Shown here piece by piece: positions 16,895 through 25,613 of a DNA stretch of 42,279 bases. Numbering within the stretch: position 1 is the first letter of the stretch; each line of letters begins with the position of its first letter. This DNA is from Campylobacter concisus (GTDB taxonomy: Bacteria; Campylobacterota; Campylobacteria; Campylobacterales; Campylobacteraceae). The position numbers were made by a program, and so were the translations under genes. Under the pieces are notes generated by a model. That model did no database searches and was not told the DNA's origin. It worked only from the letters and a program-made list of their open reading frames with translations. The stretch is taken from assembly GCA_002092835.1 (NCBI GenBank), contig LVWL01000002.1, positions 1 through 42,279 on the forward strand, in the 5' to 3' direction.

Positions 16895-18076
16895 ATGATA
16901 AATTTAAGAAAAATCACTCCGTTAAATAACGAATTTATGGAAAAAATCGGCTTTGCATGGCATACAGATAATGACAACAGCTCGTATATCGCAGATGAGA
17001 TCATACAAGTGAGCGAAGAAGAGGCAAATGCCTACTACGAGGCGGCAAATGAGCTATATGATATGTATGTAAATGCCGCTCAGCACGTCATAGACAACAA
17101 TCTTTTTCACGAGATAGGCATACCATTTAACCTTGTTGATATCATCAAAAATAGCTGGGAAAATGACGTTCATTGGCACCTCTACGGCAGATTTGACCTA
17201 GCGGGTGGGCTTGATGGCAAGCCTATAAAGCTCATCGAGTTTAACGCCGATACGCCAACGGCAGTCTTTGAGACAGCGATCATCCAGTGGGCGATGCTAA
17301 AGCTAAATCACATGGACGAAGCAGCCCAGTTTAACGACCTTTACGAGTCGCTAAAGCAAAATTTTAAACGCCTTATCACGCTTGGCGACGATAATGTAAA
17401 TTTCGAGGATGTTTACGAGGGTTGGGGGATACTCTTTAGCTCTATCGCTGGTAGTATCGAGGATGAGCAAACCGTGAAACTACTGCAATACATCGCAAAA
17501 GAGGCTGGCTTTGAAACAGACTTTGCCTACGTTGACGAGGTCATTTTCAATGATGACGAGGGCATTTTTAAAGGCGATGAAAATTTCGAGTACTGGTTTA
17601 AGCTCGTGCCTTGGGAGAGCATAGCGATCGATGAGGGCGAGCTGGCACTCATACTCTCAAACATCGTCAAAAATCAAAAAGCTATCATCATAAATCCAGC
17701 CTACACGCTGCTTTTCCAAAGCAAGGGGATTTTAAAAATCCTTTGGGATCTATATCCTAATCACCCGCTCTTGCTTGAAACCTCAAACGAGCCGCTAAAA
17801 GGCAAAAAATATGTGAAAAAGCCGGTATTTGGCAGAGAAGGCGCAAACGTCTCGATACACGATGAAAACGGCGCACAAATAGCAAGTAATGACGGCGAAT
17901 ACGACTCAAACAAAGCCATCTATCAAGAATTTTACGAGTTTAATCAAGATGAGAGAGGCGAGAGCTACCAAGCTGGCGTATTTTACGCTTATGAAGCGTG
18001 CGCACTTGGATATAGAAAGGGTGGCAAAATTTTAGATAATTACTCTAAATTTGTAGGACATTTCATTAAGGATTAA
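16895..18076 (+). CDS. Glutathionylspermidine synthase family ATP-grasp protein
   Basis: This 393-residue protein matches the C-terminal synthetase domain of glutathionylspermidine synthase, with no amidase domain in front. Visible motifs are YGRFDLAGGLDGKPIKLIEFNADTPT (about residues 97-122, substrate and Mg region) and KPVFGREGANVSI near 306-318, which is the ATP-grasp nucleotide loop. Members ligate a carboxylate to an amine with ATP; the real substrate in Campylobacter, which lacks a clear glutathionylspermidine pathway, is uncertain. The ribosome site GGAGG lies in the end of the lipoprotein gene. The next gene starts 2 nt after the stop. C. jejuni has the same gene (Cj0372) in the same place. 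Confidence 0.9.
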   Translation: MINLRKITPLNNEFMEKIGFAWHTDNDNSSYIADEIIQVSEEEANAYYEAANELYDMYVNAAQHVIDNNLFHEIGIPFNLVDIIKNSWENDVHWHLYGRFDLAGGLDGKPIKLIEFNADTPTAVFETAIIQWAMLKLNHMDEAAQFNDLYESLKQNFKRLITLGDDNVNFEDVYEGWGILFSSIAGSIEDEQTVKLLQYIAKEAGFETDFAYVDEVIFNDDEGIFKGDENFEYWFKLVPWESIAIDEGELALILSNIVKNQKAIIINPAYTLLFQSKGILKILWDLYPNHPLLLETSNEPLKGKKYVKKPVFGREGANVSIHDENGAQIASNDGEYDSNKAIYQEFYEFNQDERGESYQAGVFYAYEACALGYRKGGKILDNYSKFVGHFIKD

Positions 18077-18078
18077 AG

Positions 18079-19014
18079 ATGAAAATCGTTTGTTTAGACG
18101 CAGCGACGCTGGGAGAGAACGTAGATCTTAGTGTTTTTAAGAAATTTGGTGAGTTTATCAGATACCAAAAAACCAAAAGCGATGAGGTCGTGCCACGTCT
18201 AAAGGGCGTTGATGTCGTCATAACAAACAAGGTTATCATCGACAAAGCCGTGATGGATGCGACAAATTTAAAGCTTATTTGCATAAGTGCAACTGGGATG
18301 AATAACGTAGATTTAGAGCACGCAAAAGCTAAAAATATAGTTGTAAAAAACGTCGCTGGCTACTCGACTGCAAGCGTCGTGCAGCACACATTTGCCTTGC
18401 TTTTTGAGCTAACAAACCGCATCAAATTTTATGATGAATACGTAAAAAGTGGCAAGTGGGTGAAAAGCGAAATTTTCACCTATCTTGGCGCGGATATCAG
18501 CGAGATCACTGGCAAAGAATTTGGCATCATCGGACTTGGCGAGATAGGTCGTGGCGTGGCGGCAGTGGCGCGTGCATTTGGCGCAAATGTGAGCTATTAC
18601 TCGACAAGCGGAGCAAATAAAAATAGCGAATTTGCGCAAAAAAACTTAGAGGAGCTACTAAGAAGCAGCGACATCATCAGTATCCACGCACCGCTAAATG
18701 AAAAGACTAGAAATTTACTGGGTGCAAACGAGATAAATTTGCTAAAAGATGAGGTGATAGTGCTAAATTTAGGACGTGGCGGCATAGTAGATGAAGCTGC
18801 GATGGCAAGGGCGATAGATGAGAGAAATTTGCGCTTTGCTACGGACGTTTTGGAGAGCGAGCCAATGAGCGAAAATAGCCCATTTTTAAATGTAAAAAAT
18901 AAAGAAAATCTACTCATCACGCCGCACGTAGCGTGGGGCAGCTTGGAGGCTAGAAAGACGCTCATCGCAAAGATCGTCACAAACATCGAAAATTTCATCA
19001 ATGAGAGCAGATAA
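18079..19014 (+). CDS. D-2-hydroxyacid dehydrogenase
   Basis: This 311-residue NAD(P)-dependent dehydrogenase interconverts 2-hydroxy and 2-oxo acids. The nucleotide-binding loop is GLGEIG at 152-157. The catalytic residues are in place: Arg233 in LGRGG, Glu261 in DVLESEP and His283 in TPHVAW. The strand-end position after the Gly loop reads YYSTSG, without the Asp that usually fixes NAD over NADP, so cofactor preference is open. AAGGA lies 6 nt before the ATG. It overlaps the next gene by 14 nt. Substrate is unknown; glycerate or hydroxypyruvate are usual in the family. Synteny with Cj0373 is clear. Confidence 0.93.
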   Translation: MKIVCLDAATLGENVDLSVFKKFGEFIRYQKTKSDEVVPRLKGVDVVITNKVIIDKAVMDATNLKLICISATGMNNVDLEHAKAKNIVVKNVAGYSTASVVQHTFALLFELTNRIKFYDEYVKSGKWVKSEIFTYLGADISEITGKEFGIIGLGEIGRGVAAVARAFGANVSYYSTSGANKNSEFAQKNLEELLRSSDIISIHAPLNEKTRNLLGANEINLLKDEVIVLNLGRGGIVDEAAMARAIDERNLRFATDVLESEPMSENSPFLNVKNKENLLITPHVAWGSLEARKTLIAKIVTNIENFINESR

Positions 19015-19771
19015 TGGCTATGATATAAGCTATCACGCCATTAGCGAAAATGAAATTTCAAAGTGGTATTTTGAAGCACTTGAGCTTACAAGGGCTGGTA
19101 AATTTGACAAGGTTTTAGCACTTGCTAGCAAGGCTGGCGTAGAGGAATTTTACGTGCAAAAGTACAAAGATACACTAAGCGCTGCGTTACAGTATAAAGA
19201 CGATGAAATTTTTAACAAAACTCACGGCTTTTGTATCGCCGTCACACAAGGATTTTTTAGAAAATATTTCTACACTCGCGGCACAGCGCTAAGCTCTTTG
19301 GCACAGCAAAATAAGAAATTTAAAAACTACATTAGCAACTGGCGAGAAATTTTACCAAGCGAGTTTTTGGATAAATTTAGTGGCGAAATTTATAATGAGA
19401 TCACCGAAAACTACTGTTGTGGTGCTTATGTGAGTGCTAAAAACGTAGCTAAACTAAAGGCTGACTATGAAGCAGGTGGTGAGATAAAAGAGGCAATTGA
19501 TGGCTTTTACGCTCAAAATTTACCTGCATTTTTAGATGCGCTAAACTACGCATGCGAGCTAGAAATAGGCCTGCTCGAGGCCACTGAGGTCGTGGAGCCA
19601 AATCCACTTGATCTAAACAAATCAAGCTCATATTCAAATCTCTTTAACTGCGATCCAAAGGGTGCTATTATCTACGCACAGATCGCAGTGCAGCAGATTG
19701 GCGAGGCGATAAATCAAGAAGAGACTGGCAAAAAGTCGATTTTTGAGAAGATCAAAGGGCTATTTAAATAA
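19001..19771 (+). CDS. Unrecognised soluble protein inserted in the conserved gene run
   Basis: This 256-residue protein has no signal peptide or membrane helix and no domain I recognise. It is mostly helical, with a conserved-looking middle ([20 protein letters not shown], then [17 protein letters not shown]), a paired Cys-Cys in ENYCCGAY, and an acidic patch ([18 protein letters not shown]). It ends with an amphipathic basic tail, [13 protein letters not shown], that could bind membrane. Its ATG is inside the end of the dehydrogenase gene and yajQ follows after 16 nt, so it is cotranscribed. In C. jejuni, as I recall, yajQ follows the dehydrogenase directly, so this gene may be an addition in this lineage. 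Confidence 0.85.
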   Translation: MRADNGYDISYHAISENEISKWYFEALELTRAGKFDKVLALASKAGVEEFYVQKYKDTLSAALQYKDDEIFNKTHGFCIAVTQGFFRKYFYTRGTALSSLAQQNKKFKNYISNWREILPSEFLDKFSGEIYNEITENYCCGAYVSAKNVAKLKADYEAGGEIKEAIDGFYAQNLPAFLDALNYACELEIGLLEATEVVEPNPLDLNKSSSYSNLFNCDPKGAIIYAQIAVQQIGEAINQEETGKKSIFEKIKGLFK

Positions 19772-19787
19772 ATTTGAAAGGATAAAA

Positions 19788-20285
19788 ATGGCAACCGAAC
19801 ATAGCTTTGATATAAGTGCTGAGGTCGATATGATGGAGGTTAAAAACGCTCTTGAGACAGCGAAAAAAGAGATTGCTGCGAGGTATGACTTTAAAGGACT
19901 TGCGGCCGAGGTCGAGCTAAATGAAAAGGAGAAATTTATCACGCTTCTTAGCTCAAGCGACAACAAGATCGATGCATTAAAAGACATCGTGATCTCAAAG
20001 CTCATCAAGCGAAACATCCCACCAGTAGCGATCACAGAGACAAAAAGAGAGCCAGCAAGTGGTGGAAATTTAAAAGCTACGCTAAAACTAAACGACACGC
20101 TTGACGCTGAAAACTCAAAAAAGATAACCAAAGCGATCAAAGACTCAAAGATCAAGGTAAGCGCGCAGATCAGGGGCGAAGAGATCAGAGTGACAAGCAA
20201 AAGTATAGATGACCTGCAGGAGTGCATAAAGCTGGTTAGGGGGTTAAGTTTAGAACTTCCGATAAGCTTTAAAAATCTAAAGTAA
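19788..20285 (+). CDS. yajQ: YajQ family nucleotide-binding protein (UPF0234)
   Basis: This 165-residue protein carries the family start [21 protein letters not shown] and the ending [12 protein letters not shown]. The family has two ferredoxin-like folds; some members bind cyclic di-GMP and act with a transcription factor, others bind RNA or ATP. The start at 19788 is chosen over an upstream in-frame codon at 19743 because AAGGA lies 6 nt upstream and the family N-terminus begins here. The motifs AARYDFKGL and [12 protein letters not shown] are typical. Last gene of its run; an inverted-repeat region and a terminator-like structure follow. Confidence 0.95.
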   Translation: MATEHSFDISAEVDMMEVKNALETAKKEIAARYDFKGLAAEVELNEKEKFITLLSSSDNKIDALKDIVISKLIKRNIPPVAITETKREPASGGNLKATLKLNDTLDAENSKKITKAIKDSKIKVSAQIRGEEIRVTSKSIDDLQECIKLVRGLSLELPISFKNLK

Positions 20286-20314
20286 CGCACTTTTTCGCTT
20301 TATTATGCGTCGTT

Positions 20315-20374
20315 GATTTAAATTTTTACTCGGTCATTACCAACTCGGTAGCTCCCGTTGCAAAAATTTAAATC
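20315..20374. repeat. Intergenic element with perfect 13-bp inverted repeats
   Basis: GATTTAAATTTTT (20315-20327) and its exact reverse complement (20362-20374) flank 34 bp that contain CTCGGT twice in direct orientation. The flanks continue with partial complementarity (GCG...). It could be a small non-autonomous repeat element, a structured RNA or a readthrough hairpin. Confidence 0.6.
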
Positions 20375-20392
20375 GCCTCGCCTAATTTTGCG

Positions 20393-20456
20393 AAACTGCC
20401 ACTAGATTTTTCATTTAAAATTTAGCTATTCAACCTAAATTTGGCAGTTTTTTGCA
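20393..20456 (+). terminator. Compound terminator-like hairpin
   Basis: AAACTGCCA (20393-20401) pairs with TGGCAGTTT (20442-20450), which runs into more T residues. An inner AATTTAG/CTAAATT stem can form inside the loop. It sits 100-170 nt after yajQ and could end that transcript. Confidence 0.5.
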
Positions 20457-20493
20457 AATTTGCAATTAAATTTATTTCACTAAGGACAAAAAA

Positions 20494-21285
20494 ATGAGCT
20501 TTTTTAAGAAAATTCTCGGTAAGCAAATCGATCTTGGCAAGCAGATGCCGATCTATTTTGTAAGTAGCGACGAAGACTATATGCAGCGTGCATTTGAGCA
20601 AGCTCGTGAGAGCTTTAGATATTTTTGGCGTGAGGTTTACTGGGAACGCCACAGGATCGTACCAGCACTTGACTATGCGATGGTAAAAATTTGCTTCCTA
20701 GATGTCGTAAATGGCGAAGAAGTCGGTGAACACATGTGGATAGACGATGTAGAATTTGACGGCGAAACGATATATGGTACGCTCATAAATGAGCCTGATA
20801 GCGTGCAAAACGTGAAATTAGGCGACCAAATAAGCGCAAAGATAGACGAGATGAGTGACTGGCTCTTTTCGATAGATGGACGCGCATACGGCGGATTTAG
20901 CGTGCAGTCGATGCGCTCACGCATGCAAAAGAAAGAACTAAAAGAGCACGATAAAGAGTGGGGGCTTGATTTTGGCGATTTTAACGATATTTTGGTAGTT
21001 TACGAGCAAAAAGAACACCCTGAAAATTTGATAGAGCATCCAATGAGCAAAAATACATATGAGCAAGTAAGGCAATATATAAAAGAGCACCCAAATATGG
21101 TCACGGACGCTGATGAGTTTGGCTATACGCAGCTTCATAACGAGGCGATCACTGGAAATTTAAATCTTGTAAATCTTTTGCTAGAAAACGGCGCTGATAA
21201 AAATGCCCGCACAAAAAGTGGCAAAACGGCAGCTGATTTTGCCAAGATTTTGGGCTGGAGCGAAATCGAGAAGGTGCTTAGGTAG
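20494..21285 (+). CDS. DUF2314 protein with C-terminal ankyrin repeats
   Basis: This 263-residue protein has a basic amphipathic N-terminus (SFFKKILGKQIDLGKQ), then a DUF2314 domain at about residues 28-150 (ARESFRYFWREVYWERHRI, ICFLDVVNGEEVGEHMWIDD, LINEPDSVQNVKLGD, DWLFSIDGRAYGGFS). At least two ankyrin repeats follow from about residue 205 (DEFGYTQLHNEAITGNLNLV then LLLENGADKNARTKSGKTAADFA). AAGGA lies 8 nt before the ATG. DUF2314 has no known activity. Ankyrin repeats imply a protein partner. It lies behind a terminator-like structure, so it is probably separately transcribed. The gene that follows is more AT-rich and unrelated. Confidence 0.9.
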   Translation: MSFFKKILGKQIDLGKQMPIYFVSSDEDYMQRAFEQARESFRYFWREVYWERHRIVPALDYAMVKICFLDVVNGEEVGEHMWIDDVEFDGETIYGTLINEPDSVQNVKLGDQISAKIDEMSDWLFSIDGRAYGGFSVQSMRSRMQKKELKEHDKEWGLDFGDFNDILVVYEQKEHPENLIEHPMSKNTYEQVRQYIKEHPNMVTDADEFGYTQLHNEAITGNLNLVNLLLENGADKNARTKSGKTAADFAKILGWSEIEKVLR

Positions 21286-21314
21286 CAAGTTTTTATAAAA
21301 TTTTAGGATTTAAA

Positions 21315-22325
21315 TTGAGTTATCAAGATATTTTAGATGAAAGAAAAAGGCGGGCTAGTAAGACTTACCAAAAAAGTCATATTGAAATTCTTTTAAAATT
21401 TCATCCACTGATACTAACTGGTGTTAGTTTAACTAGTATGATTTGTTATTTTGTATATTTTAGTCTCTTTGTTGGATATTTTCCAGTTTTAAGTAATTCT
21501 GATATTTTTCATGTCGGAGCATTATTGTTTTTTGTTGTAGCTATTTTTACTATTTTTATTATATTGCCCATAATGCTTTATCCTGGACATATAAGATACT
21601 CCCTCAGATATAAAAATGGTAAATATTTTTCACTTTTTTTATTATCTTTATCATTTCCTCTAGCACTATTAACTACTTTTATTATAAGTATAGCTTTCTA
21701 TATAGATGCAAAAGGCGTACTATTTACTTTTATGGTTTTTTTAGCATTATCATATTTGTTATCGTGTATTACAATATGGATCAAGGGAAAAATATTGGAA
21801 AGAGTATTTGCTCTTTGCATGATAATGTGGCTCGCTTATATTTTTATTTTAATATTTTTGTCTAATTTTCAAACTAATCTAATTTCTATTTTGGTGGTAA
21901 ATCTATTTTTTATTTACATTACATATATCTTTTTTTGCTTAGGTATTTTGTGTTTTTGTGAAGGTATTTATAAGGATGGTACGCACAAGGAAATTTCACT
22001 TATTTTAATGTTTTTATGTCCAATAGTTATATTTTTTTATCTAGCGGATGACATCGCAAAGAAATTTGAAATCACTAACATGGAATATAAATATTTATCT
22101 ATTGAAAAAAGTATAGCAGGTGCTTTGCCAGAAAAAATTTGCAAAAATGGCATATATTGTGATGATAGTAAAACTTATTATGATGAAAACGAAACAAACG
22201 GAGTTATAAAACTTTATAATGTAAAAGCCCTATCAACTCTTGGTAAATTTTATTATCTGCAGACAAAAGATGGAGTAAAATTTGAGCTTGATGCAAGCAA
22301 AATTATCTCAAGAGCCAAGGAGTAA
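21315..22325 (+). CDS. Polytopic membrane protein of unknown function, AT-rich
   Basis: This 336-residue protein starts at TTG with AGGA 6 nt upstream; there is no nearby ATG. About seven hydrophobic helices are visible, near residues 31-55, 67-90, 105-130, 135-155, 162-183, 189-215 and 226-244. A basic N-terminal region (DERKRRASKTYQK) and a soluble C-terminal domain of about 85 residues (with CKNGIYCDDSKTYYDENE) flank them. The two Cys in that domain could form a disulfide if it is periplasmic. I recognise no family. The gene is clearly richer in A and T than its neighbours and rich in Phe, Ile and Leu codons such as TTT and TTA, which may reflect both membrane content and recent acquisition. 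Confidence 0.85.
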   Translation: MSYQDILDERKRRASKTYQKSHIEILLKFHPLILTGVSLTSMICYFVYFSLFVGYFPVLSNSDIFHVGALLFFVVAIFTIFIILPIMLYPGHIRYSLRYKNGKYFSLFLLSLSFPLALLTTFIISIAFYIDAKGVLFTFMVFLALSYLLSCITIWIKGKILERVFALCMIMWLAYIFILIFLSNFQTNLISILVVNLFFIYITYIFFCLGILCFCEGIYKDGTHKEISLILMFLCPIVIFFYLADDIAKKFEITNMEYKYLSIEKSIAGALPEKICKNGIYCDDSKTYYDENETNGVIKLYNVKALSTLGKFYYLQTKDGVKFELDASKIISRAKE

Positions 22326-22509
22326 CTTCCTTAAGTTTTGGGACTAAAATTTGATCGATACGTGAAATTTGCGGATTCAAAAAATTAAAATTTATAGGCC
22401 AAATTTATCTGGCTAAGCCAAAATCTTCTTTAGCACAAGGCTAAATTTATTAAAAGTTAGTTATCCTAACACATCAATTTAAAACCAAACTTATTTAAGG
22501 CGATTAGTT

Positions 22510-23874
22510 ATGATATTTAAAAATATTGTCGAGAATTTTGCCGTAAATTACGCTCATAATTCTATTCAAAGATCACTATATAATGAATTTAATATAGACA
22601 TTTTAACCACAACCTACACCAAAACTCCAAAAAAAGGCAAAAAGTATATGCTCTATGCACATGTGCCATTTTGTCACACATTCTGCCCATATTGCTCGTT
22701 TCATAAGTACCACTATGAACAAGAACTTGCAAGAGTTTACTTTGAAAATTTACGTGAGGAGATGAGGCAGGTTAAAGAGGCTGGATTTGACTTTGATTCA
22801 CTTTATGTTGGCGGTGGCACGACGCTTATAAATGAGCCTGAGCTTGAGAAAACACTTAAGCTTGCAAAAGAGCTTTTTAGTATAGATGAAATTTCAGCAG
22901 AAAGCGATCCAAATCACATCTCACCCGAGAGTTTAGCCAGATTTGATGGATTAATTGATCGACTAAGCGTGGGTGTACAAAGCTTTGATGATGAAACATT
23001 AAAAAGAGTTGGCAGATATGAAAAATTTGGCTCAGCCAAGGAGGTAAAAAGAAAACTTGAGCTCGCTCTTGGTAAGATCCCAGTCATTAGCCTGGATCTC
23101 ATCTTTAACCTGCCAAATCAAACAAAAGAGCAGCTAATAAACGACATAAATACTGCAAAATCGATCTCTCCGCAACAAATTACCTTCTATCCACTTATGA
23201 AATCAGAGCTAACAAGAGAGAATATAGCTCGCTCGCTTGGCGTCTCAAACATCGATAACGAGCGCGAATTCTATGAGATAATCACTGAAGAATTTAGCAA
23301 AAGTAACTACAAACAAAGCAACGCCTGGGCGTTTTCAAATGAAAAAAGTGCTGACCTTCGCGACGAATATGTTGGCTCAAATTTGGAGTATCTTGGCGTT
23401 GGTAGCGGAGCATTTAGCTTTCTTAACGGTGAGCTTGTAATAAACGCGTTTAATCTACTTGAATACGGCAAAAGGATAAAAAATAGGCAAAGCCCAGTCA
23501 TCGCAAAATGTGGTTTTAGCAAGAAAGAGAGACTTAAATACACATTTTTAACAAGGCTTTTTGATGGCGGAGTTGATATTAAAAGATACAACAATGAAAA
23601 TAACACAAACATCAACAAAGCCTTATTTATGGAGCTTAGCTTACTTAAGCTTGTAAATGCAATATATGAAGAAAATGGCATTATCAAGCCGACATTTTTT
23701 GGCAAATATATCTGCATCGTGCTTATGCGTGATTTTTACGCTGGTATGGACAAAGTTCGTGCGATATTTAAGGATGACGCTAAGATAAAACAAAGCAAGG
23801 TGCTTCGTATAATGAGCGAAAACACTGAACAAAAGTATGAGCCAAATATCATTCAGCCACGAGCTGCGATGTAA
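22510..23874 (+). CDS. Radical SAM protein, HemN/HutW-like family
   Basis: This 454-residue radical SAM enzyme has the cluster motif CHTFCPYC (Cys55, Cys59, Cys62) followed by the SAM-binding YVGGGTT. The rest follows the coproporphyrinogen III dehydrogenase fold (RLSVGVQSFDDETLKRVGR, LDLIFNLPNQTKEQ) with a divergent C-terminus. It resembles the extra HemN-like protein of C. jejuni (Cj0363c), which as I recall lies next to the cme genes there, and the ChuW/HutW proteins that open heme anaerobically. It is probably not the main HemN, so heme degradation or modification is as likely as heme synthesis. The stop codon overlaps the ATG of the ABC exporter by one base (TAATG), so the two are translationally coupled and likely share a substrate or product. 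Confidence 0.88.
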   Translation: MIFKNIVENFAVNYAHNSIQRSLYNEFNIDILTTTYTKTPKKGKKYMLYAHVPFCHTFCPYCSFHKYHYEQELARVYFENLREEMRQVKEAGFDFDSLYVGGGTTLINEPELEKTLKLAKELFSIDEISAESDPNHISPESLARFDGLIDRLSVGVQSFDDETLKRVGRYEKFGSAKEVKRKLELALGKIPVISLDLIFNLPNQTKEQLINDINTAKSISPQQITFYPLMKSELTRENIARSLGVSNIDNEREFYEIITEEFSKSNYKQSNAWAFSNEKSADLRDEYVGSNLEYLGVGSGAFSFLNGELVINAFNLLEYGKRIKNRQSPVIAKCGFSKKERLKYTFLTRLFDGGVDIKRYNNENNTNINKALFMELSLLKLVNAIYEENGIIKPTFFGKYICIVLMRDFYAGMDKVRAIFKDDAKIKQSKVLRIMSENTEQKYEPNIIQPRAAM

Positions 23875-25508
23875 TGCTTGCAAATTTAATTAAAAAAAAC
23901 ATATATCAAATTTCTAAAATAGTGTTATTAACGCTCGTATTTAGCGGACTTGGTGTCTGGACCCTTTCATTTATAAATAATGAGCTTGTAAGTTTAAAAG
24001 AATTTGACGCCTTTATAGCGGTTAAATTTATAGTGGTTTTGCTCTTGTTTTTTATAAGCGCCATCGCCGCAAATATATCGCTTACAAATTTTGGGCATAA
24101 ATTTATCTACGAGCTAAGATATCAAAGCGTAAAGCAAATTTTAGATACGCCAAATAGCGTGATAAACGAGATCGGCAAGGCAAAGATCATAGCTAGTCTA
24201 AATAATGACATAAAAACGATCACATTTGCCTTTATGAGCGCTACTGGTTTTATACAAAGTCTAGTTTTTATCGTCTGCGCTAGCATCTATCTTTGTGTAA
24301 TCGCTCCAAAAATTTTTATCTTTTTATCCATTTGGATCGGTGCGACTCTTTTTATAAATACACTTTTTATGAAAAAAATTCATCTTTATTTTAAACATTC
24401 TAGAGTTCAAGATGACGCATTGCAAAAGCACTACGACGATATCGTAGAGGGGCATAGAGAGCTTAGTTTAAACAGGGCAAGGGCAAGTGTCTGCTTTGAT
24501 GAGTTAAATTTTACAGGCGATAAAAAACGCCAAAATATGGTAAAGGCCGATATTTATCACGCATTAAGCGATAATTTCACAAACATTATGCTTCTTGGCT
24601 CAGTTGGTCTTTGTGTATTTTTGTGCGTGGCATTTGACTGGGCGAGCCTGCAAACTGCACTAAGCATTAGCCTAACGATACTATTTTTAAGAGGCTCATT
24701 TATGAGTATGGTTAGCTCCATACCAGCCGCACTTAGCGCAAAAGTGAGCCTAGAAAAGATCATGAGCTTAAATCTCAATAAATTTAAGGAAGGCTTTAAA
24801 TTTGATGATAGCCTAAGTGACGAGTGGCGAAGCATTAGGCTAAAGGATATAAATTTCAACTACACTCACGGCAAATTTTGCCTAAAAGACGTAAATTTAG
24901 AGATCAAACGCGGTGAGATAACATTTATTATCGGTAAAAATGGCAGTGGCAAAAGTACGCTTATAAATTTACTTTGTGGCCTTATGCGCCCAAGTAGTGG
25001 TGAAATTTACCTTGATAGCACAAAGATAGATGAAGGAAATTTACAAAGCTATCAGGCAAAGATTAGCGCTATTTTTGCCGATTTTTATCTATTTTCGCAA
25101 ACGCTTTCTCATAATGGCTTTGCCAGCCAAAGCGAAATAGACGAGCTTTTAGCCTTACTTGAGATCGACAAAAAAGTAAGTGTCATAGATAATAAGCTTA
25201 GCACCACGCAACTCTCAACCGGTCAGCGAAAGCGCCTAAGTCTTTTAATAGCTATTTTAGAGCACCGCTCTATCCTTATCCTAGATGAATGGGCGGCCGA
25301 TCAAGATCCGCTCTTTAAACGAAAATTTTATAAAGAAATTTTGCCGTTTTTACAAAGTAAGGGCATCAGCATAATCGCTGTTAGCCACGATGATAGCTAC
25401 TTTGATGTAGCAACTAGGATCATCTTGGTAAAAGATGGCTTTGTGCGTGAGCTAGACGAGAGCGAGCGAATAAGTGCCGCAAAAGATGCAGTTGAGAAGA
25501 TAAAATAG
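23874..25508 (+). CDS. ABC exporter of the SyrD/YojI (cyclic peptide export) type
   Basis: This 544-residue fused permease-ATPase has about six hydrophobic segments (near residues 12-35, 47-70, 122-145, 147-168, 235-255, 260-282) and a nucleotide-binding domain. The latter has Walker A GKNGSGKST (354-362), the ABC signature LSTGQ (447-451), Walker B ILILDE with catalytic Glu472 and the switch His505. The linker after Walker B reads WAADQDP, a pattern I associate with the SyrD/PvdE/YojI group of peptide exporters. A preceding radical SAM gene is coupled to it by a one-base overlap, which could point to export of a heme derivative or modified peptide. No precursor peptide gene was seen nearby. 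Confidence 0.9.
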   Translation: MLANLIKKNIYQISKIVLLTLVFSGLGVWTLSFINNELVSLKEFDAFIAVKFIVVLLLFFISAIAANISLTNFGHKFIYELRYQSVKQILDTPNSVINEIGKAKIIASLNNDIKTITFAFMSATGFIQSLVFIVCASIYLCVIAPKIFIFLSIWIGATLFINTLFMKKIHLYFKHSRVQDDALQKHYDDIVEGHRELSLNRARASVCFDELNFTGDKKRQNMVKADIYHALSDNFTNIMLLGSVGLCVFLCVAFDWASLQTALSISLTILFLRGSFMSMVSSIPAALSAKVSLEKIMSLNLNKFKEGFKFDDSLSDEWRSIRLKDINFNYTHGKFCLKDVNLEIKRGEITFIIGKNGSGKSTLINLLCGLMRPSSGEIYLDSTKIDEGNLQSYQAKISAIFADFYLFSQTLSHNGFASQSEIDELLALLEIDKKVSVIDNKLSTTQLSTGQRKRLSLLIAILEHRSILILDEWAADQDPLFKRKFYKEILPFLQSKGISIIAVSHDDSYFDVATRIILVKDGFVRELDESERISAAKDAVEKIK

Positions 25509-25583
25509 GAGTAATTTTTACACAAAAGCACAATACTCACCCTACTCTTAAGCCGTTTCAAGCTCAAATAAATTTAAATTTAG

Positions 25584-25589
25584 TAGAAT
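25584..25589 (+). promoter_or_regulatory. Candidate -10 element of the nuo operon
   Basis: TAGAAT lies 24 nt upstream of the nuoA ATG, behind an A/T-rich stretch. AAGG follows as ribosome site. No -35 is evident. Confidence 0.45.
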
Positions 25590-25613
25590 CTTAAAAATTA
25601 AAAAAGGCAAAGT

